From: Thalassobius sp050633445
GTDB taxonomy: Bacteria; Pseudomonadota; Alphaproteobacteria; Rhodobacterales; Rhodobacteraceae
Reading direction: 5' to 3'
Assembly: GCA_050633445.1 (NCBI GenBank)
Contig: JBOEGN010000030.1
Location: 23,743 to 87,742 of the forward strand
DNA length: 64,000 bases
Shown one piece after another: positions 34,231 to 42,870 of the stretch. Position 1 is the stretch's first letter, and every line of letters begins with the position of its first letter. Both the position numbers and the translations under genes were made by a program. Under the pieces are notes generated by a model. That model made no database searches and was not told the DNA's origin. It saw only the letters and a list, made by a program, of their open reading frames with translations.

Positions 34231-35664
34231 TTAATAGGCGCCGCGACCGCTGAGAACGACGCGGAAGGTCAGGGCGATCAGCATCAGATCCAACAGAACC
34301 GAGCGTGAGCGGGCATAGGCAACATCCATGTCGACCATTTTCTCGAACCCGATGTCGGCCCGCCCCGAGACTTGCCACAGCCCGGTCAGGCCGGGTTTCA
34401 CCGACAGACGTTCGCGCGCATGGGCGGGGTAGGCACGGGTTTCCTCGGGCAGGGCAGGACGCGGTCCGACCAGTGACATCTGCCCCATGAGGACGTTGAG
34501 GATTTGAGGCAACTCGTCCAAGGAATAGCGGCGCAGCAGGCGCCCAACCCGGGTGACGCGCGGATCATGGCGGGACTTGAAACAGATGCCCGCACGGTCC
34601 GAGGTCTGGAGCAGCGCGGCGCGACGGGCACCGGCATCTTGCACCATCGAACGGAATTTCAGCATTCGGAATATGCGGCCATCTTTGCCGACACGATCCT
34701 GCTGGAAAAACACCGGGCCGCGACTGTCCAGTTTGATGGCCAGGGCGATCAGGCCAAAGATCGGCAGCATCGGAATGATCCCCAGCGTGGTCAGCGTCAG
34801 GTCCAGTGCGCGTTTGCGCGTGGCCGTGCGATCTCGGTTGCGAAACGCGTGCCAGCCGGCGCGGGCCAGAAAGGTTCCATTGCCGATCAGATAGCGGCGG
34901 GCCAGACGACGGGGCTCTTGGGCCAGTCGCCAGGCCCATTCTGCGCGGGCGCGGCGCACCACAGCGGGCGCACGCTGAACGTTGCCTGCCAGAAAATCGA
35001 ACAGGGCACCGACCCCAAGGTTCAGGCGGGTTTTCAGCAGGGGTAGGTTTCGATCCAGCCACAGCTCTTGCATGGGAACGCCCATGGCGACCAGCAGGAT
35101 ATCAGCACCCGAAGCGTTGATCTGCGCAACGGCTGCTGCCTCGTCCTGCGCCTCTTTGTATCCGTCCAAAGTGCCTGCAATACGCAGGCCGGGGATGTCC
35201 ACAGCCAGCCTCCCAGCCGCTGCCTGGGCCGTCCCCGGCCGCCCCCCCACCAGGAACACCGACAATCCGCGCCGTGCCGCGCGGGCCAGCAATTCGGGAA
35301 CAAAATCGGTGCCGTTCAGGTTCTGGGTCAGTTGGTGGCCGGTCATCTTGGCGGCCAGCTCGACCCCGATCCCATCGGGAAGGATGTGGTCAGCCCGTGC
35401 CAGCGCCGCGGCATAGTCCCGGTGGGCTGCGCGAATGTTCAGGCAATGGGCATTGACGAAAAAGACCTGCCGCGCTGCGCCGTCCAGCAGCGCCTCCGCC
35501 GTGTCGTGAGTGGTGGCGTCAACCACGGGGAGTCCCAGAATGGGAAGCGTCGGCAAGCGTGTATCCCGGGTAGAGTGGCGGGATACACTGGGGGCAACAT
35601 CGGAGGCCAGGGGCCAGGCCGGAACGCCCTGACCGGCGGGGATGAATGCGGTGTCGTGCAGCAT
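34231..35664 (-). CDS. Fusion of a WecG/TagA glycosyltransferase and a polyprenyl-phosphate sugar phosphotransferase
   Basis: A 477-residue two-domain protein. Residues about 25-215 are a WecG/TagA/CpsF (GT26) domain with FFVNAHCLNIRAAHRDYAAA, ILPDGIGVE, FLVGGRPGTA and ILLVAMGVPMQELW. Residues about 265-477 are a WbaP/ExoY-type sugar phosphotransferase domain with one membrane helix and the signature KFRSMVQDA, SLDELPQILNVLMGQMSLVG and PGLTGLWQVSGR. The C-terminal half would start the lipid-linked repeat unit and the N-terminal half add the next sugar. The ATG at 35664 has an ideal GGAGG site. Confidence 0.9.
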   Translation of the reverse strand: MLHDTAFIPAGQGVPAWPLASDVAPSVSRHSTRDTRLPTLPILGLPVVDATTHDTAEALLDGAARQVFFVNAHCLNIRAAHRDYAAALARADHILPDGIGVELAAKMTGHQLTQNLNGTDFVPELLARAARRGLSVFLVGGRPGTAQAAAGRLAVDIPGLRIAGTLDGYKEAQDEAAAVAQINASGADILLVAMGVPMQELWLDRNLPLLKTRLNLGVGALFDFLAGNVQRAPAVVRRARAEWAWRLAQEPRRLARRYLIGNGTFLARAGWHAFRNRDRTATRKRALDLTLTTLGIIPMLPIFGLIALAIKLDSRGPVFFQQDRVGKDGRIFRMLKFRSMVQDAGARRAALLQTSDRAGICFKSRHDPRVTRVGRLLRRYSLDELPQILNVLMGQMSLVGPRPALPEETRAYPAHARERLSVKPGLTGLWQVSGRADIGFEKMVDMDVAYARSRSVLLDLMLIALTFRVVLSGRGAY

Positions 35665-35818
35665 GGGAAACCTCCGTTTGTTCAAATTCGCTGGACTTTC
35701 CTCAGTCATGACGGACCAGGGCGGGGGTCTTCAAGCGAGCGAGCGGACAGGAAAGAGACGCGTCAGGGGCGTGAAATATGCAATCGGAACAGGGTGTTGT
35801 GCCCTAAGGTGCAGAAAC

Positions 35819-35840
35819 CGATCCGTTCGGATAGGTGGGC
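35819..35840 (+). promoter_or_regulatory. EPS-locus shared motif, copy S3
   Basis: ATCCGTTCGGATAGGTGGGC (35821-35840), containing the dyad ATCCG-TT-CGGAT. It matches copy S4 at 18 of 20 positions. It lies about 75 bases before the LuxR-type regulator gene and about 155 bases upstream of the divergent fusion transferase gene, so it could serve both. Confidence 0.65.
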
Positions 35841-35913
35841 TGACCAAATGTTCGGGCATTTCCCCTTGAGTTTGGCGAAAAGCGTGCAGATACTCGCGTA
35901 GAACAAGAGACGA

Positions 35914-36537
35914 GTGAGTGACTTGCGTATTCTGATCGCCGATGACCACGAATTGCTGCGCGACACGCTGGTCGCCTTTCTGTCCTCTGAGGATGGGTTG
36001 GAAACCGACACCGCCCCCAGCTTTGACACCGCCTGCCAGATGATCGAGGACAGCGGTCCCTATGACCTGGTTTTGCTGGACTATAAGATGCCCGGAATGC
36101 ATGGGATCGACAGCGTAAAGGCCGCAATGGCCATGGCCGGGGGGCAGCGTGTTGCGCTGATCTCGGGCGAGGCGACCAAGGCCATTGCCGAAGAAGCCCT
36201 GGAGGCCGGAGCCGCTGGTTTTGTGCCCAAAACTCTGCCCGCCAAATCCCTGGTAAATGCGATCAAGTTCATGGCCATGGGCGAACAATATGCCCCCATC
36301 GACTTTATGACGGCTGCGGATGAAGCCGAGACGCATCCGCTGGCCGAAAAGCTGACACAGCGGGAAATGCAGGTGTTAAAAGGGCTGACCGAGGGCAAAT
36401 CCAACAAAGAGATTGCCCGCGATCTGGATCTGACCGAGCCGACGATCAAGCTGCATATGAAGACGCTGTATCGCAAGCTAGAGGTGGGCAACCGCACGCA
36501 GGCCGCGATCATTGCGCGCGATGCGGGGCTGTTCTGA
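35914..36537 (+). CDS. LuxR/NarL-type response regulator of the EPS locus
   Basis: A 207-residue response regulator. The receiver domain shows acidic residues Asp10/Asp11, phosphoacceptor Asp56 (LVLLDYKMPG) and Lys near 106; the C-terminal LuxR helix-turn-helix runs from LTQREMQVLKGLTEGKSNKE to EVGNRTQAAIIA. The start is GTG 35914 behind a weak AGAGA. Copies of one palindromic motif lie before it, before the wzz-like operon immediately after it, and before other EPS units, so it is the natural candidate to bind them. Its phosphodonor may be the hybrid kinase at 30149. Confidence 0.9.
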   Translation: MSDLRILIADDHELLRDTLVAFLSSEDGLETDTAPSFDTACQMIEDSGPYDLVLLDYKMPGMHGIDSVKAAMAMAGGQRVALISGEATKAIAEEALEAGAAGFVPKTLPAKSLVNAIKFMAMGEQYAPIDFMTAADEAETHPLAEKLTQREMQVLKGLTEGKSNKEIARDLDLTEPTIKLHMKTLYRKLEVGNRTQAAIIARDAGLF

Positions 36538-36540
36538 CCC

Positions 36541-36560
36541 ATCCGTTTGGATAGGCGGGC
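36541..36560 (+). promoter_or_regulatory. EPS-locus shared motif, copy S4
   Basis: ATCCGTTTGGATAGGCGGGC begins three bases after the response-regulator stop and ends 84 bases before the wzz-like start. It matches S3 at 18 of 20 positions. Confidence 0.65.
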
Positions 36561-36644
36561 ATCCGTCTTCGCCACTGACCCATCCCCCGGCGCAGAGGCA
36601 CCATCGCAGGTATCCAGGTAACACTTGGGCAAAGGAGTTTGCTC

Positions 36645-38120
36645 ATGTTGTTCCAGTCCCGAGTGTCGAGCGCCGTTCGTGATCCCCAAACGCCCACTGG
36701 CCGGTTGGCGCTGTGGCGCATCCCCCTGCGGCAGCTGTCTTTTGCGCGTCTTCTGACGGGGGGGCGGATCACAGATGCGGGGCGGTTGCCGCGCTATGCC
36801 GGTGTGTTTCTGATCGGCGCTGCTGCGATCTGGGCGCCGATCACGGGCTATCTGCAAACGGCCCCGTTGCGGTATACGTCGTATATGTCATTGATTTTGC
36901 CGGGGTCTGGCGCGTCGGCCTCGGTCAACCTGAACGACATCGGGCAGGCGTCCTCCTTTGCGAACTCGGCCTTTTCCAGCAACTCGATCAGCCCGACCGA
37001 GACCTATAAACGCCTGATCGGAGCGGAACGTATCCTGATCGACGCGGCCAACCTGATGGGGATGCAACGGCGGGATTTCGGCACCCCTCGGATCAATCTG
37101 GTTGACCAGACCGGGCTGATTCATCTGCAAATGGTTGGGAACTCGCCAGAGGATGCACAGCAGCGGGGCGAGGCCGTGCTGGCCGCCTTTTTCACAGAAC
37201 TAAGCCGCCTGCGTCGTGATGAACAGGTCACGCGCGAAGATGGCGGGCTGGAGGCGATCCGGGACTATCGCGCATCGATTCAAGAGACCCGCGATGCGAT
37301 CGCGGATTTGCAACGTCAGACGGGGCTGTTTTCGGCGCAGCAATACCTTGATCAGGTCTCGGCCAATGAGGTGTTGCGCGGCGAGGTAGACCGGCTGGGG
37401 GCGTCTTTGCAGAAACGGACCGGCGCGGCGCAGATGTTACAAGCCAAACTGGGGCTGACCCCGGATCAGGCAGCCGCCGGACTAAAGCTGTTCGCGGATT
37501 CCGAATATTTGGCCATGGTACAACAAATGTCGGCGCAAGCGGCGGAACTGGCGGATTTGAACTCGCGTTTTGGGTCTCAGCACCCTCTGGTGACGCGGGC
37601 GCGCACGGCGTATCAGACCGAAAGACGGGATGCTTTGGCGCGCGGAGTTGCCGTGACCAATTTGTCTGTGCAGGCCTTGGGTCAGATCGACGTAGCACCT
37701 GACGGTGCGCGCGCGGAATTGCTGGCGGAACTGGTGCGACAGGAAATGGAACGCGCGGGGCTCGAGGCCCAATGGGCTGAAATGTCTGCGCGTTTTGATC
37801 GAGAATCCACGCGGCTGGAACGCATGGCCCCCATGGCGGCGCGCCTAGAAGATATGCAGCGTGATTTCGCAGTCGCCGAAGCGGTTTTTGCCTCGGCCAT
37901 TGCGCGAACGCAGTCCAGCAAATCCGACATCTATGCCTCGTACCCGCTGGTGCAGGTCCTGGAGAATCCGACATTGGCGCAAGAGCCATCCTCGCCACGG
38001 CGCAAAATGGCCATCGGCGCGGGGATCGCTGCGACCTTGATGGTTCTGATCGGGCTGTCGTTGGGGTGGGTGCGGGTCGCGCTGATCGGACGGTTGCTAA
38101 AGAAGGGCACGGCGCAATGA
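36645..38120 (+). CDS. Wzz/GumC-like polysaccharide co-polymerase
   Basis: A 491-residue chain-length-determinant protein. An N-terminal membrane helix (about residues 51-70) and a C-terminal one (about 460-480, GIAATLMVLIGLSLGWV) flank a long periplasmic part rich in charged, coiled-coil-like sequence. No C-terminal tyrosine-kinase domain is attached and none is seen nearby. It would set polymer length together with the Wzy-like protein. ATG 36645 is preceded by AAAGGAG with seven bases between. It overlaps the next gene by four bases. Confidence 0.85.
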   Translation: MLFQSRVSSAVRDPQTPTGRLALWRIPLRQLSFARLLTGGRITDAGRLPRYAGVFLIGAAAIWAPITGYLQTAPLRYTSYMSLILPGSGASASVNLNDIGQASSFANSAFSSNSISPTETYKRLIGAERILIDAANLMGMQRRDFGTPRINLVDQTGLIHLQMVGNSPEDAQQRGEAVLAAFFTELSRLRRDEQVTREDGGLEAIRDYRASIQETRDAIADLQRQTGLFSAQQYLDQVSANEVLRGEVDRLGASLQKRTGAAQMLQAKLGLTPDQAAAGLKLFADSEYLAMVQQMSAQAAELADLNSRFGSQHPLVTRARTAYQTERRDALARGVAVTNLSVQALGQIDVAPDGARAELLAELVRQEMERAGLEAQWAEMSARFDRESTRLERMAPMAARLEDMQRDFAVAEAVFASAIARTQSSKSDIYASYPLVQVLENPTLAQEPSSPRRKMAIGAGIAATLMVLIGLSLGWVRVALIGRLLKKGTAQ

Positions 38121-39427
38121 CCCCCGCCAACCCGGCCGAGAGCATGGTCTATCGCGCGCTTGTCTGGACCTGGCCCTTTTATGGGCTAGGCGCCTTGTAT
38201 GTGGTCGGGCCAGTGTTGGCCTGGCTGCTGGCAATGCTGGCTTTTTTGGCGCTGTACCTTGGGCCCGCGATCCGAGATGACCTGCGGGCCACAGGCCCCG
38301 TGCCGCCCATCGTATGGGCGTGGATGGCCGGGATGTTGGTGATGCTGGTGGCGCTATGGATTGGCCATCTGGATTGGGGCCTCGGGGTGAAAAAGACCAT
38401 CAAATCGTCGATTGGATGGGCCAAGGGCTGGGCGTTGCTGGCGCTGTTCATCTTTGCGGGGTCTGTGCTGCCCATCCGGCGCGAGATTCTGGTTCGGGGG
38501 CAATGCGTGGTCGGCGCGTGGACCCTGGCTCTGGCGCCAATCCTGCTGATTGCGCCCTATATTGGCCTGCCAGAGAAGATTTTCACATCGCCCCTCAAGG
38601 CGATTGGCGGACCGGGCCCCGAGTATTTCTCGGTCTATTTCTTTACGTTTGATCCCGCCACCTGGACCCCGCGCTGGCAGTTCTATGCCCCATGGTCGCC
38701 CTTTGCGGCGCTTTTGGGGGTGATCATGGTTCTGTTCGCGCTTGAGGAAAAAGACCGGCGTTGGATGGCTGCGGGAATTGGCGCGGGTGTGCTGATGATC
38801 CTGGCCTCGAAATCTCGGATGGGTCTGGTGGGGCTGGTCGCCTGCACCATCGGCCCGCGTATGATGCCTTTGATCCTGAAGGGGTGGGCATGGCAGATCG
38901 TGGCGGGCCTGACGGCGTCGCTGGCAGTGGTGGGGGCGTGGTTGCTCCAATCTGTCGAGACTGGGATCGCTGCCTTCAAAGGAGCCCGTGCCGACAGCAC
39001 CCGGGTGCGCGCCACCCTGCAACGCATCGCCGAAGAACGCTGGCGCACCGAGGCGCCATGGTTCGGGCATGGCACCGTACAGCCAGGCCCGCATCTGGTG
39101 GAATACATGCCCATCGGCAGTCATCACACCTGGTACGGGCTGCTTTTTGTCAAAGGGCTGGTGGGTTTCATGGCGCTCCTTGTGCCGTTGTTGTGGCAAA
39201 TTGGGCTGGCACTGACGGATGCCGCGCGCGGGCCACGGGGTTGGCTGCCCCTGGGGATCGTCATGACCATCGTCCTCTTGTCCTTTGGTGAAAACCTAGA
39301 GATCGAGGCCTATATGCTGTGGCCCGGCCTGCTGGTTTTGGGATTGCATGCTCGTGAACTGGCCGATGAAAAATCCCCCGATGTTGCCGGCCGCACAGAT
39401 CCAGCCGTCGCTGTGCCTGCGGAATAA
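38117..39427 (+). CDS. O-antigen-ligase/Wzy-like polysaccharide polymerase
   Basis: A 436-residue integral membrane protein with about 10-11 hydrophobic segments and one large periplasmic loop (about residues 290-340) carrying GHGTVQPGPHLVEYMPIGSHH, which fits the H-x6-9-G region of the O-antigen ligase/polymerase family. It would polymerise repeat units flipped by the Wzx-like protein. ATG 38117 overlaps the wzz-like stop (ATGA). Confidence 0.82.
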   Translation: MTPANPAESMVYRALVWTWPFYGLGALYVVGPVLAWLLAMLAFLALYLGPAIRDDLRATGPVPPIVWAWMAGMLVMLVALWIGHLDWGLGVKKTIKSSIGWAKGWALLALFIFAGSVLPIRREILVRGQCVVGAWTLALAPILLIAPYIGLPEKIFTSPLKAIGGPGPEYFSVYFFTFDPATWTPRWQFYAPWSPFAALLGVIMVLFALEEKDRRWMAAGIGAGVLMILASKSRMGLVGLVACTIGPRMMPLILKGWAWQIVAGLTASLAVVGAWLLQSVETGIAAFKGARADSTRVRATLQRIAEERWRTEAPWFGHGTVQPGPHLVEYMPIGSHHTWYGLLFVKGLVGFMALLVPLLWQIGLALTDAARGPRGWLPLGIVMTIVLLSFGENLEIEAYMLWPGLLVLGLHARELADEKSPDVAGRTDPAVAVPAE

Positions 39428-39535
39428 CCCCGCGTCGTGTATCAGATCGTATGACGATTTTGTCTTTCAATTTTTCCGTGCCCATGCTGTACTTTGTGCA
39501 GAAGGTTATTTCGCACAGAGAAATGAGGGAGAGAT

Positions 39536-40765
39536 ATGGATTTCGGAATCAGGGAGGAGAACCGCAAGCTGCTGGCACGTGTCGCAGCAATGGTTCGCGA
39601 CGAGATTACGCCACTGGCCGAGGAATACGAAGCAGAGGTCGCCAAAGAAGACCGCTGGCAATATACCGCGCGCCAGTCAGAAATTCTGGAAGGGCTGAAA
39701 ACCAAGGCCAAAGCCGAAGGTCTGTGGAATTTCTTTCTGACTGACAGCGACAAAGGCTTTGGTCTGACGACGGTTGAATATGCCTATTTCGCCGAGGAAA
39801 TGGGTAAAACCCCGCTGGGCGCCGAGGTGTTCAACTGTTCGGCCCCCGATACCGGCAACATGGAAGTGTTCGAGCGCTACGGCACCGAAGCGCTGAAAAA
39901 ACAATGGCTTGAGCCGCTCCTGGCGGGCGAGATCCGCTCGGCCTATTGCATGACCGAGCCCAATGTGGCCTCGTCTGACGCCACGAATATCTCGATGTCT
40001 TGCGTGCGCGACGGGGATGAATACGTGCTGAACGGCGAAAAATGGTGGGCGTCCGGGGCAGGGGACCCGCGTTGCGCCGTCTATATCGTGATGGTGAAAA
40101 CCGGCGGCGATGATCAGCCCAAACACAAGCAGCACTCCATGGTCGTTGTGCCCTCCGCGACCGAAGGGATCGAGATCATCCGCCCCATGCAAGTCTATGG
40201 CGACGATGACGCCCCCCACGGTCACATGCATATGCGGTTCACCGATGTGCGCATCCCGGCGGAAAATCTGCTGCTCGGCGAGGGCCGCGGCTTTGAGATC
40301 TCGCAAGGACGCTTGGGGCCGGGCCGCATCCACCACTGCATGCGCGCCATCGGTCAGGCCGAGGCCGCGCTGGAACTTCTGTGCAAACGCTCGCTGGATC
40401 GCGAGGCCTTTGGCAAACCGCTGGCAAATCTGGGCGCGAACTATGACATCATCGCCGAATGCCGGATGGAGATCGAACAGGCCCGCCTGCTCTGCCTCAA
40501 AGCTGCCTGGTTCATGGATCAGGGCGATGCCCGCGCCGCCGCGCCGTGGATCTCGATGATCAAAACGGTCGCCCCACGCATGGCGCTCAAAGTGATCGAC
40601 GAGGCCAGCCAAATGTACGGCGCCCAAGGTGTCAGTCAAGACACACCGCTGGCCCATGCCTGGACCCATGTCCGCACATTGCGTCTGGCCGATGGCCCCG
40701 ACGCCGTGCATCGCAGGCAAATCGCCCGCACGGAAATCCGCAAATACACCCAACAAAAAGTGTAA
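39536..40765 (+). CDS. Acyl-CoA dehydrogenase (ACAD10/11-like)
   Basis: A 409-residue FAD-dependent acyl-CoA dehydrogenase. The middle domain shows AYCMTEPNVASSDATNI (flavin contacts) and LNGEKWWASGAGDPRCAVYI, and the C-terminal helical domain shows DREAFGKPLANLGANYDIIA and MYGAQGVSQDTPLAHAWTHV. Length and motifs fit the ACAD10/11-like branch that handles longer or branched acyl chains. It is a single-gene unit: a terminator follows, and the EPS operon ends 108 bases upstream. The physiological substrate is not readable. Confidence 0.9.
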   Translation: MDFGIREENRKLLARVAAMVRDEITPLAEEYEAEVAKEDRWQYTARQSEILEGLKTKAKAEGLWNFFLTDSDKGFGLTTVEYAYFAEEMGKTPLGAEVFNCSAPDTGNMEVFERYGTEALKKQWLEPLLAGEIRSAYCMTEPNVASSDATNISMSCVRDGDEYVLNGEKWWASGAGDPRCAVYIVMVKTGGDDQPKHKQHSMVVVPSATEGIEIIRPMQVYGDDDAPHGHMHMRFTDVRIPAENLLLGEGRGFEISQGRLGPGRIHHCMRAIGQAEAALELLCKRSLDREAFGKPLANLGANYDIIAECRMEIEQARLLCLKAAWFMDQGDARAAAPWISMIKTVAPRMALKVIDEASQMYGAQGVSQDTPLAHAWTHVRTLRLADGPDAVHRRQIARTEIRKYTQQKV

Positions 40766-40773
40766 AATGAACA

Positions 40774-40800
40774 AAGGGGCCCACGCGGCCCCTTCCTTTC
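40774..40800 (+). terminator. Intrinsic terminator of the acyl-CoA dehydrogenase gene
   Basis: AAGGGGCC (40774-40781), a five-base loop and GGCCCCTT (40787-40794) form an 8-bp stem followed by CCTTTCTTT. It starts nine bases after the stop codon. Confidence 0.8.
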
Positions 40801-40863
40801 TTTGCTCTGAAATTACTCCGGGGTGAATGCGCGCAGCGCAGAGGGGCAGCGCCCCTCATCCCC

Positions 40864-41922
40864 CTATTCTGCGGGCTGGAACCCTTCGATCAACTGGCGC
40901 AAGCCCAAAGCCGCCCCTGCGAAAATCGCCAGGAACGTCACGGGCGCGGAGAAAGCCAACATCGAAAACGCGCTCAGCCCCTGACCAACAGTGCACCCCA
41001 GCGCCAGCACGGCCCCGAACCCCATTAGGGCAGCACCAGTGATCTGACGACGCAGTTCGCGCGGGTCCTCGCAGGCTTCCCACCGGAAATGGCCCTTGAT
41101 CAGCGACCCGATAAAGGCCCCTGTGATCACCCCAGCGACCGAGCCGACCGCAAAAGACGGTGCCCGTGCCGAGGCGGTCATGAAATACAACAGGCTTTCC
41201 CCAACCGGGGCGGAGAAACTGTGCGAAACAACCTGGATGTCCGAAAACCCGGTGGTCGCGACCCAATGGCTGCCAACCCAACCGGACACGATGGCCAGGC
41301 CGACAATGACGGACCAGAAGATCGCTTTGCCCTCGGTGACGAAGGCTCTGTTTGCCAGGGCCCCGAGGATAATCAGCGCACCAATCCCAATCCCGATGGC
41401 GTTGACCGAGGCTCCGGTCCAGCTGCCCAGCAAATGCGCGATGCCCGGAGGCAGGTCGTTTACCACGTCCTCTTGCGGGAAGATCATCACCCGCAACGGG
41501 GCCAGCGGGCCGGACAGAACGGCATAGGCGGACACGCCCATGACCAGCACGATCACAAAGGCGCGCATGTCGCCTCCGCCCAATCGCGCGATGGAGCCAA
41601 AGCCGCAATTTCCGGCCAGCGCCATGCCATAGCCAAAAACCAGCCCGCCCAGAACCGAGGCAAAGGGCATCCAGCGGATCGACAGGTAATAAGAGGTTTC
41701 GGTCTGCATAAACCCGGCCGCAGACATCGCAAAGCTGCCCAGAACGGCCACACCAATGGCCAGCACCCACATCCGCATACGGGTGTCGGAGCCGCCATAA
41801 AGCAAATCCTCGATCGCGCCCATGGTGCAAAACCGGCCCAAACGGGCGGCCAGACCCAGCAACAGGCCTCCGCCCATGCCGATCAGCGCGACAAGCACTT
41901 CTTCCGTCAGAAATTCCGGCAT
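40864..41922 (-). CDS. YeeE/YedE family membrane protein (TsuA-like thiosulfate or sulfur transporter)
   Basis: A 352-residue polytopic membrane protein of the YeeE/YedE (DUF395) family. Conserved cysteines lie in GRFCTMGAIED (Cys32), AGNCGFGS (Cys106) and LGCTVGQG (Cys310); in the characterised thiosulfate channel TsuA three cysteines pass thiosulfate along by transient contacts. The gene follows soxR by 71 bases on the same strand, so it most likely imports or exports a sulfur compound under the same control. The protein could carry thiosulfate or a persulfide-type sulfur; the exact cargo is inferred. Confidence 0.87.
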   Translation of the reverse strand: MPEFLTEEVLVALIGMGGGLLLGLAARLGRFCTMGAIEDLLYGGSDTRMRMWVLAIGVAVLGSFAMSAAGFMQTETSYYLSIRWMPFASVLGGLVFGYGMALAGNCGFGSIARLGGGDMRAFVIVLVMGVSAYAVLSGPLAPLRVMIFPQEDVVNDLPPGIAHLLGSWTGASVNAIGIGIGALIILGALANRAFVTEGKAIFWSVIVGLAIVSGWVGSHWVATTGFSDIQVVSHSFSAPVGESLLYFMTASARAPSFAVGSVAGVITGAFIGSLIKGHFRWEACEDPRELRRQITGAALMGFGAVLALGCTVGQGLSAFSMLAFSAPVTFLAIFAGAALGLRQLIEGFQPAE

Positions 41923-41993
41923 GACCCTCTCCTCCTTAGGATCGCCGCGGCATTCCCGCGTCGTTTTCAGTATGTCAGGTCAAGAGGGCCTGT

Positions 41994-42332
41994 TCAGTCC
42001 TCGTCCGCGCAGAACAGGTCGTAGACCAGTTCGAGTATACGCCGAGGTTTGTCATCCGCCAAACGATAATAGATCGCCTTGCCCTCGCGTCGCGGGACAA
42101 CCAGCCCTTCGAGCCGCAAGCGGGACAGCTGCTGCGACACCGCCGCCTGACGCGCCGAGAGCAATTCTTCGAGTTCGGTGACAGATTTTTCGCCGGTAAC
42201 AAGGTGGCACAGGATCATCATCCGGCCTTCATGGCTGACCGCTTTCAGAAAGTTAGACGCATTCGTGGCGTTGTCCACGATACGGTCCATCTCCGGTTCG
42301 GTGATGGTGTTTGTAAACACCGGCAATGCCAT
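41994..42332 (-). CDS. soxR: ArsR-family sulfur-responsive repressor (SoxR/SqrR/BigR type)
   Basis: A 112-residue winged-helix repressor. The recognition helix region is LLSARQAAVSQQLSRLRLEG. Cys42 (MILCHLV) and Cys108 (LFCADED) match, within one residue, the cysteine pair of SqrR/BigR that forms a per- or polysulfide bridge and releases DNA. This is the sox repressor, unrelated to the iron-sulfur SoxR of superoxide response. It lies between soxS and yeeE and is likely to repress the divergent sox genes in the absence of reduced sulfur. A GTTGA-N5-TCAAC dyad lies 32-46 bases before its start. Confidence 0.9.
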   Translation of the reverse strand: MALPVFTNTITEPEMDRIVDNATNASNFLKAVSHEGRMMILCHLVTGEKSVTELEELLSARQAAVSQQLSRLRLEGLVVPRREGKAIYYRLADDKPRRILELVYDLFCADED

Positions 42333-42363
42333 GTTCTGTCCCTTTGGCGTTGGTCCTTAGTTT

Positions 42364-42378
42364 GTTGAGCTTATCAAC
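42364..42378. promoter_or_regulatory. Inverted repeat upstream of soxR
   Basis: GTTGA-GCTTA-TCAAC, 32-46 bases upstream of the soxR ATG and next to an A/T run (42380-42390). It may be an autoregulatory site. It does not share sequence with the dyads in front of soxV and soxX, so a different protein may bind it. Confidence 0.4.
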
Positions 42379-42426
42379 TATTTTTTTATTTCTGTCCAGA
42401 CGGACGCTGCGTTGCAGCACCGCCCG

Positions 42427-42798
42427 CTATCCCGAGGTCGTTAAGTAGTCAGTTTTGGCCTTCAGCATCATATTCAGCAAACCCCAAAAGAAGTCCTCGC
42501 CGGGATAGCCTTCGATCCTACCGATCTCGGAATTGTTTTCCACCAACACGAAAGTCGGGGTATAGATAACCTTGCGCGCAAAGGTGACACCGTCCGGGGC
42601 CCCCTGAGATATGTCGATAATGCGCAGAGGGGCGTATTTACCCTCGGGCGTGTTGGGATAGACCGGGCCCAGATCGGCCTTCCATTCGATACAGTAATGG
42701 CAGCCTTTGCGTTCGACCATGATCAGTTCGGCGGCCTGCGCGGGCAGGGCCAGGGAAATGAGAAACAGCGTAGAAGCGAGAAAGTTTCGCAGGTTCAT
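42427..42798 (-). CDS. soxS: Periplasmic thioredoxin-like protein SoxS
   Basis: A 123-residue exported thioredoxin-like protein. The signal peptide MNLRNFLASTLFLISLALPA ends at AQA near residue 22, and the redox motif is KGCHYC (Cys33, Cys36). In Paracoccus, SoxS reduces and so reactivates the SoxY carrier cysteine. It is transcribed toward soxR and is divergent from soxV; the 72-base gap between them carries two overlapping inverted repeats. A much longer antisense reading frame that includes this gene runs through soxV and soxW and is not real. Confidence 0.9.
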   Translation of the reverse strand: MNLRNFLASTLFLISLALPAQAAELIMVERKGCHYCIEWKADLGPVYPNTPEGKYAPLRIIDISQGAPDGVTFARKVIYTPTFVLVENNSEIGRIEGYPGEDFFWGLLNMMLKAKTDYLTTSG

Positions 42799-42817
42799 GA
42801 TGCACCTGATTGACGGA

Positions 42818-42847
42818 ATGTTATCGTACAACATAATATGAATATGT
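42818..42847. promoter_or_regulatory. Tandem inverted repeats between soxS and soxV, candidate SoxR operator
   Basis: Two overlapping dyads with identical seven-base spacers: ATGTT-N7-AACAT (42818-42834) and ACATA-N7-TATGT (42831-42847). The adjoining TGTGAATT (42845-42852) is the complement of AATTCACA in the soxX upstream palindrome. They fill the region between divergent starts and would block both promoters if bound. Confidence 0.6.
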
Positions 42848-42870
42848 GAATTGTTCAAGGAGTCGCGCCG

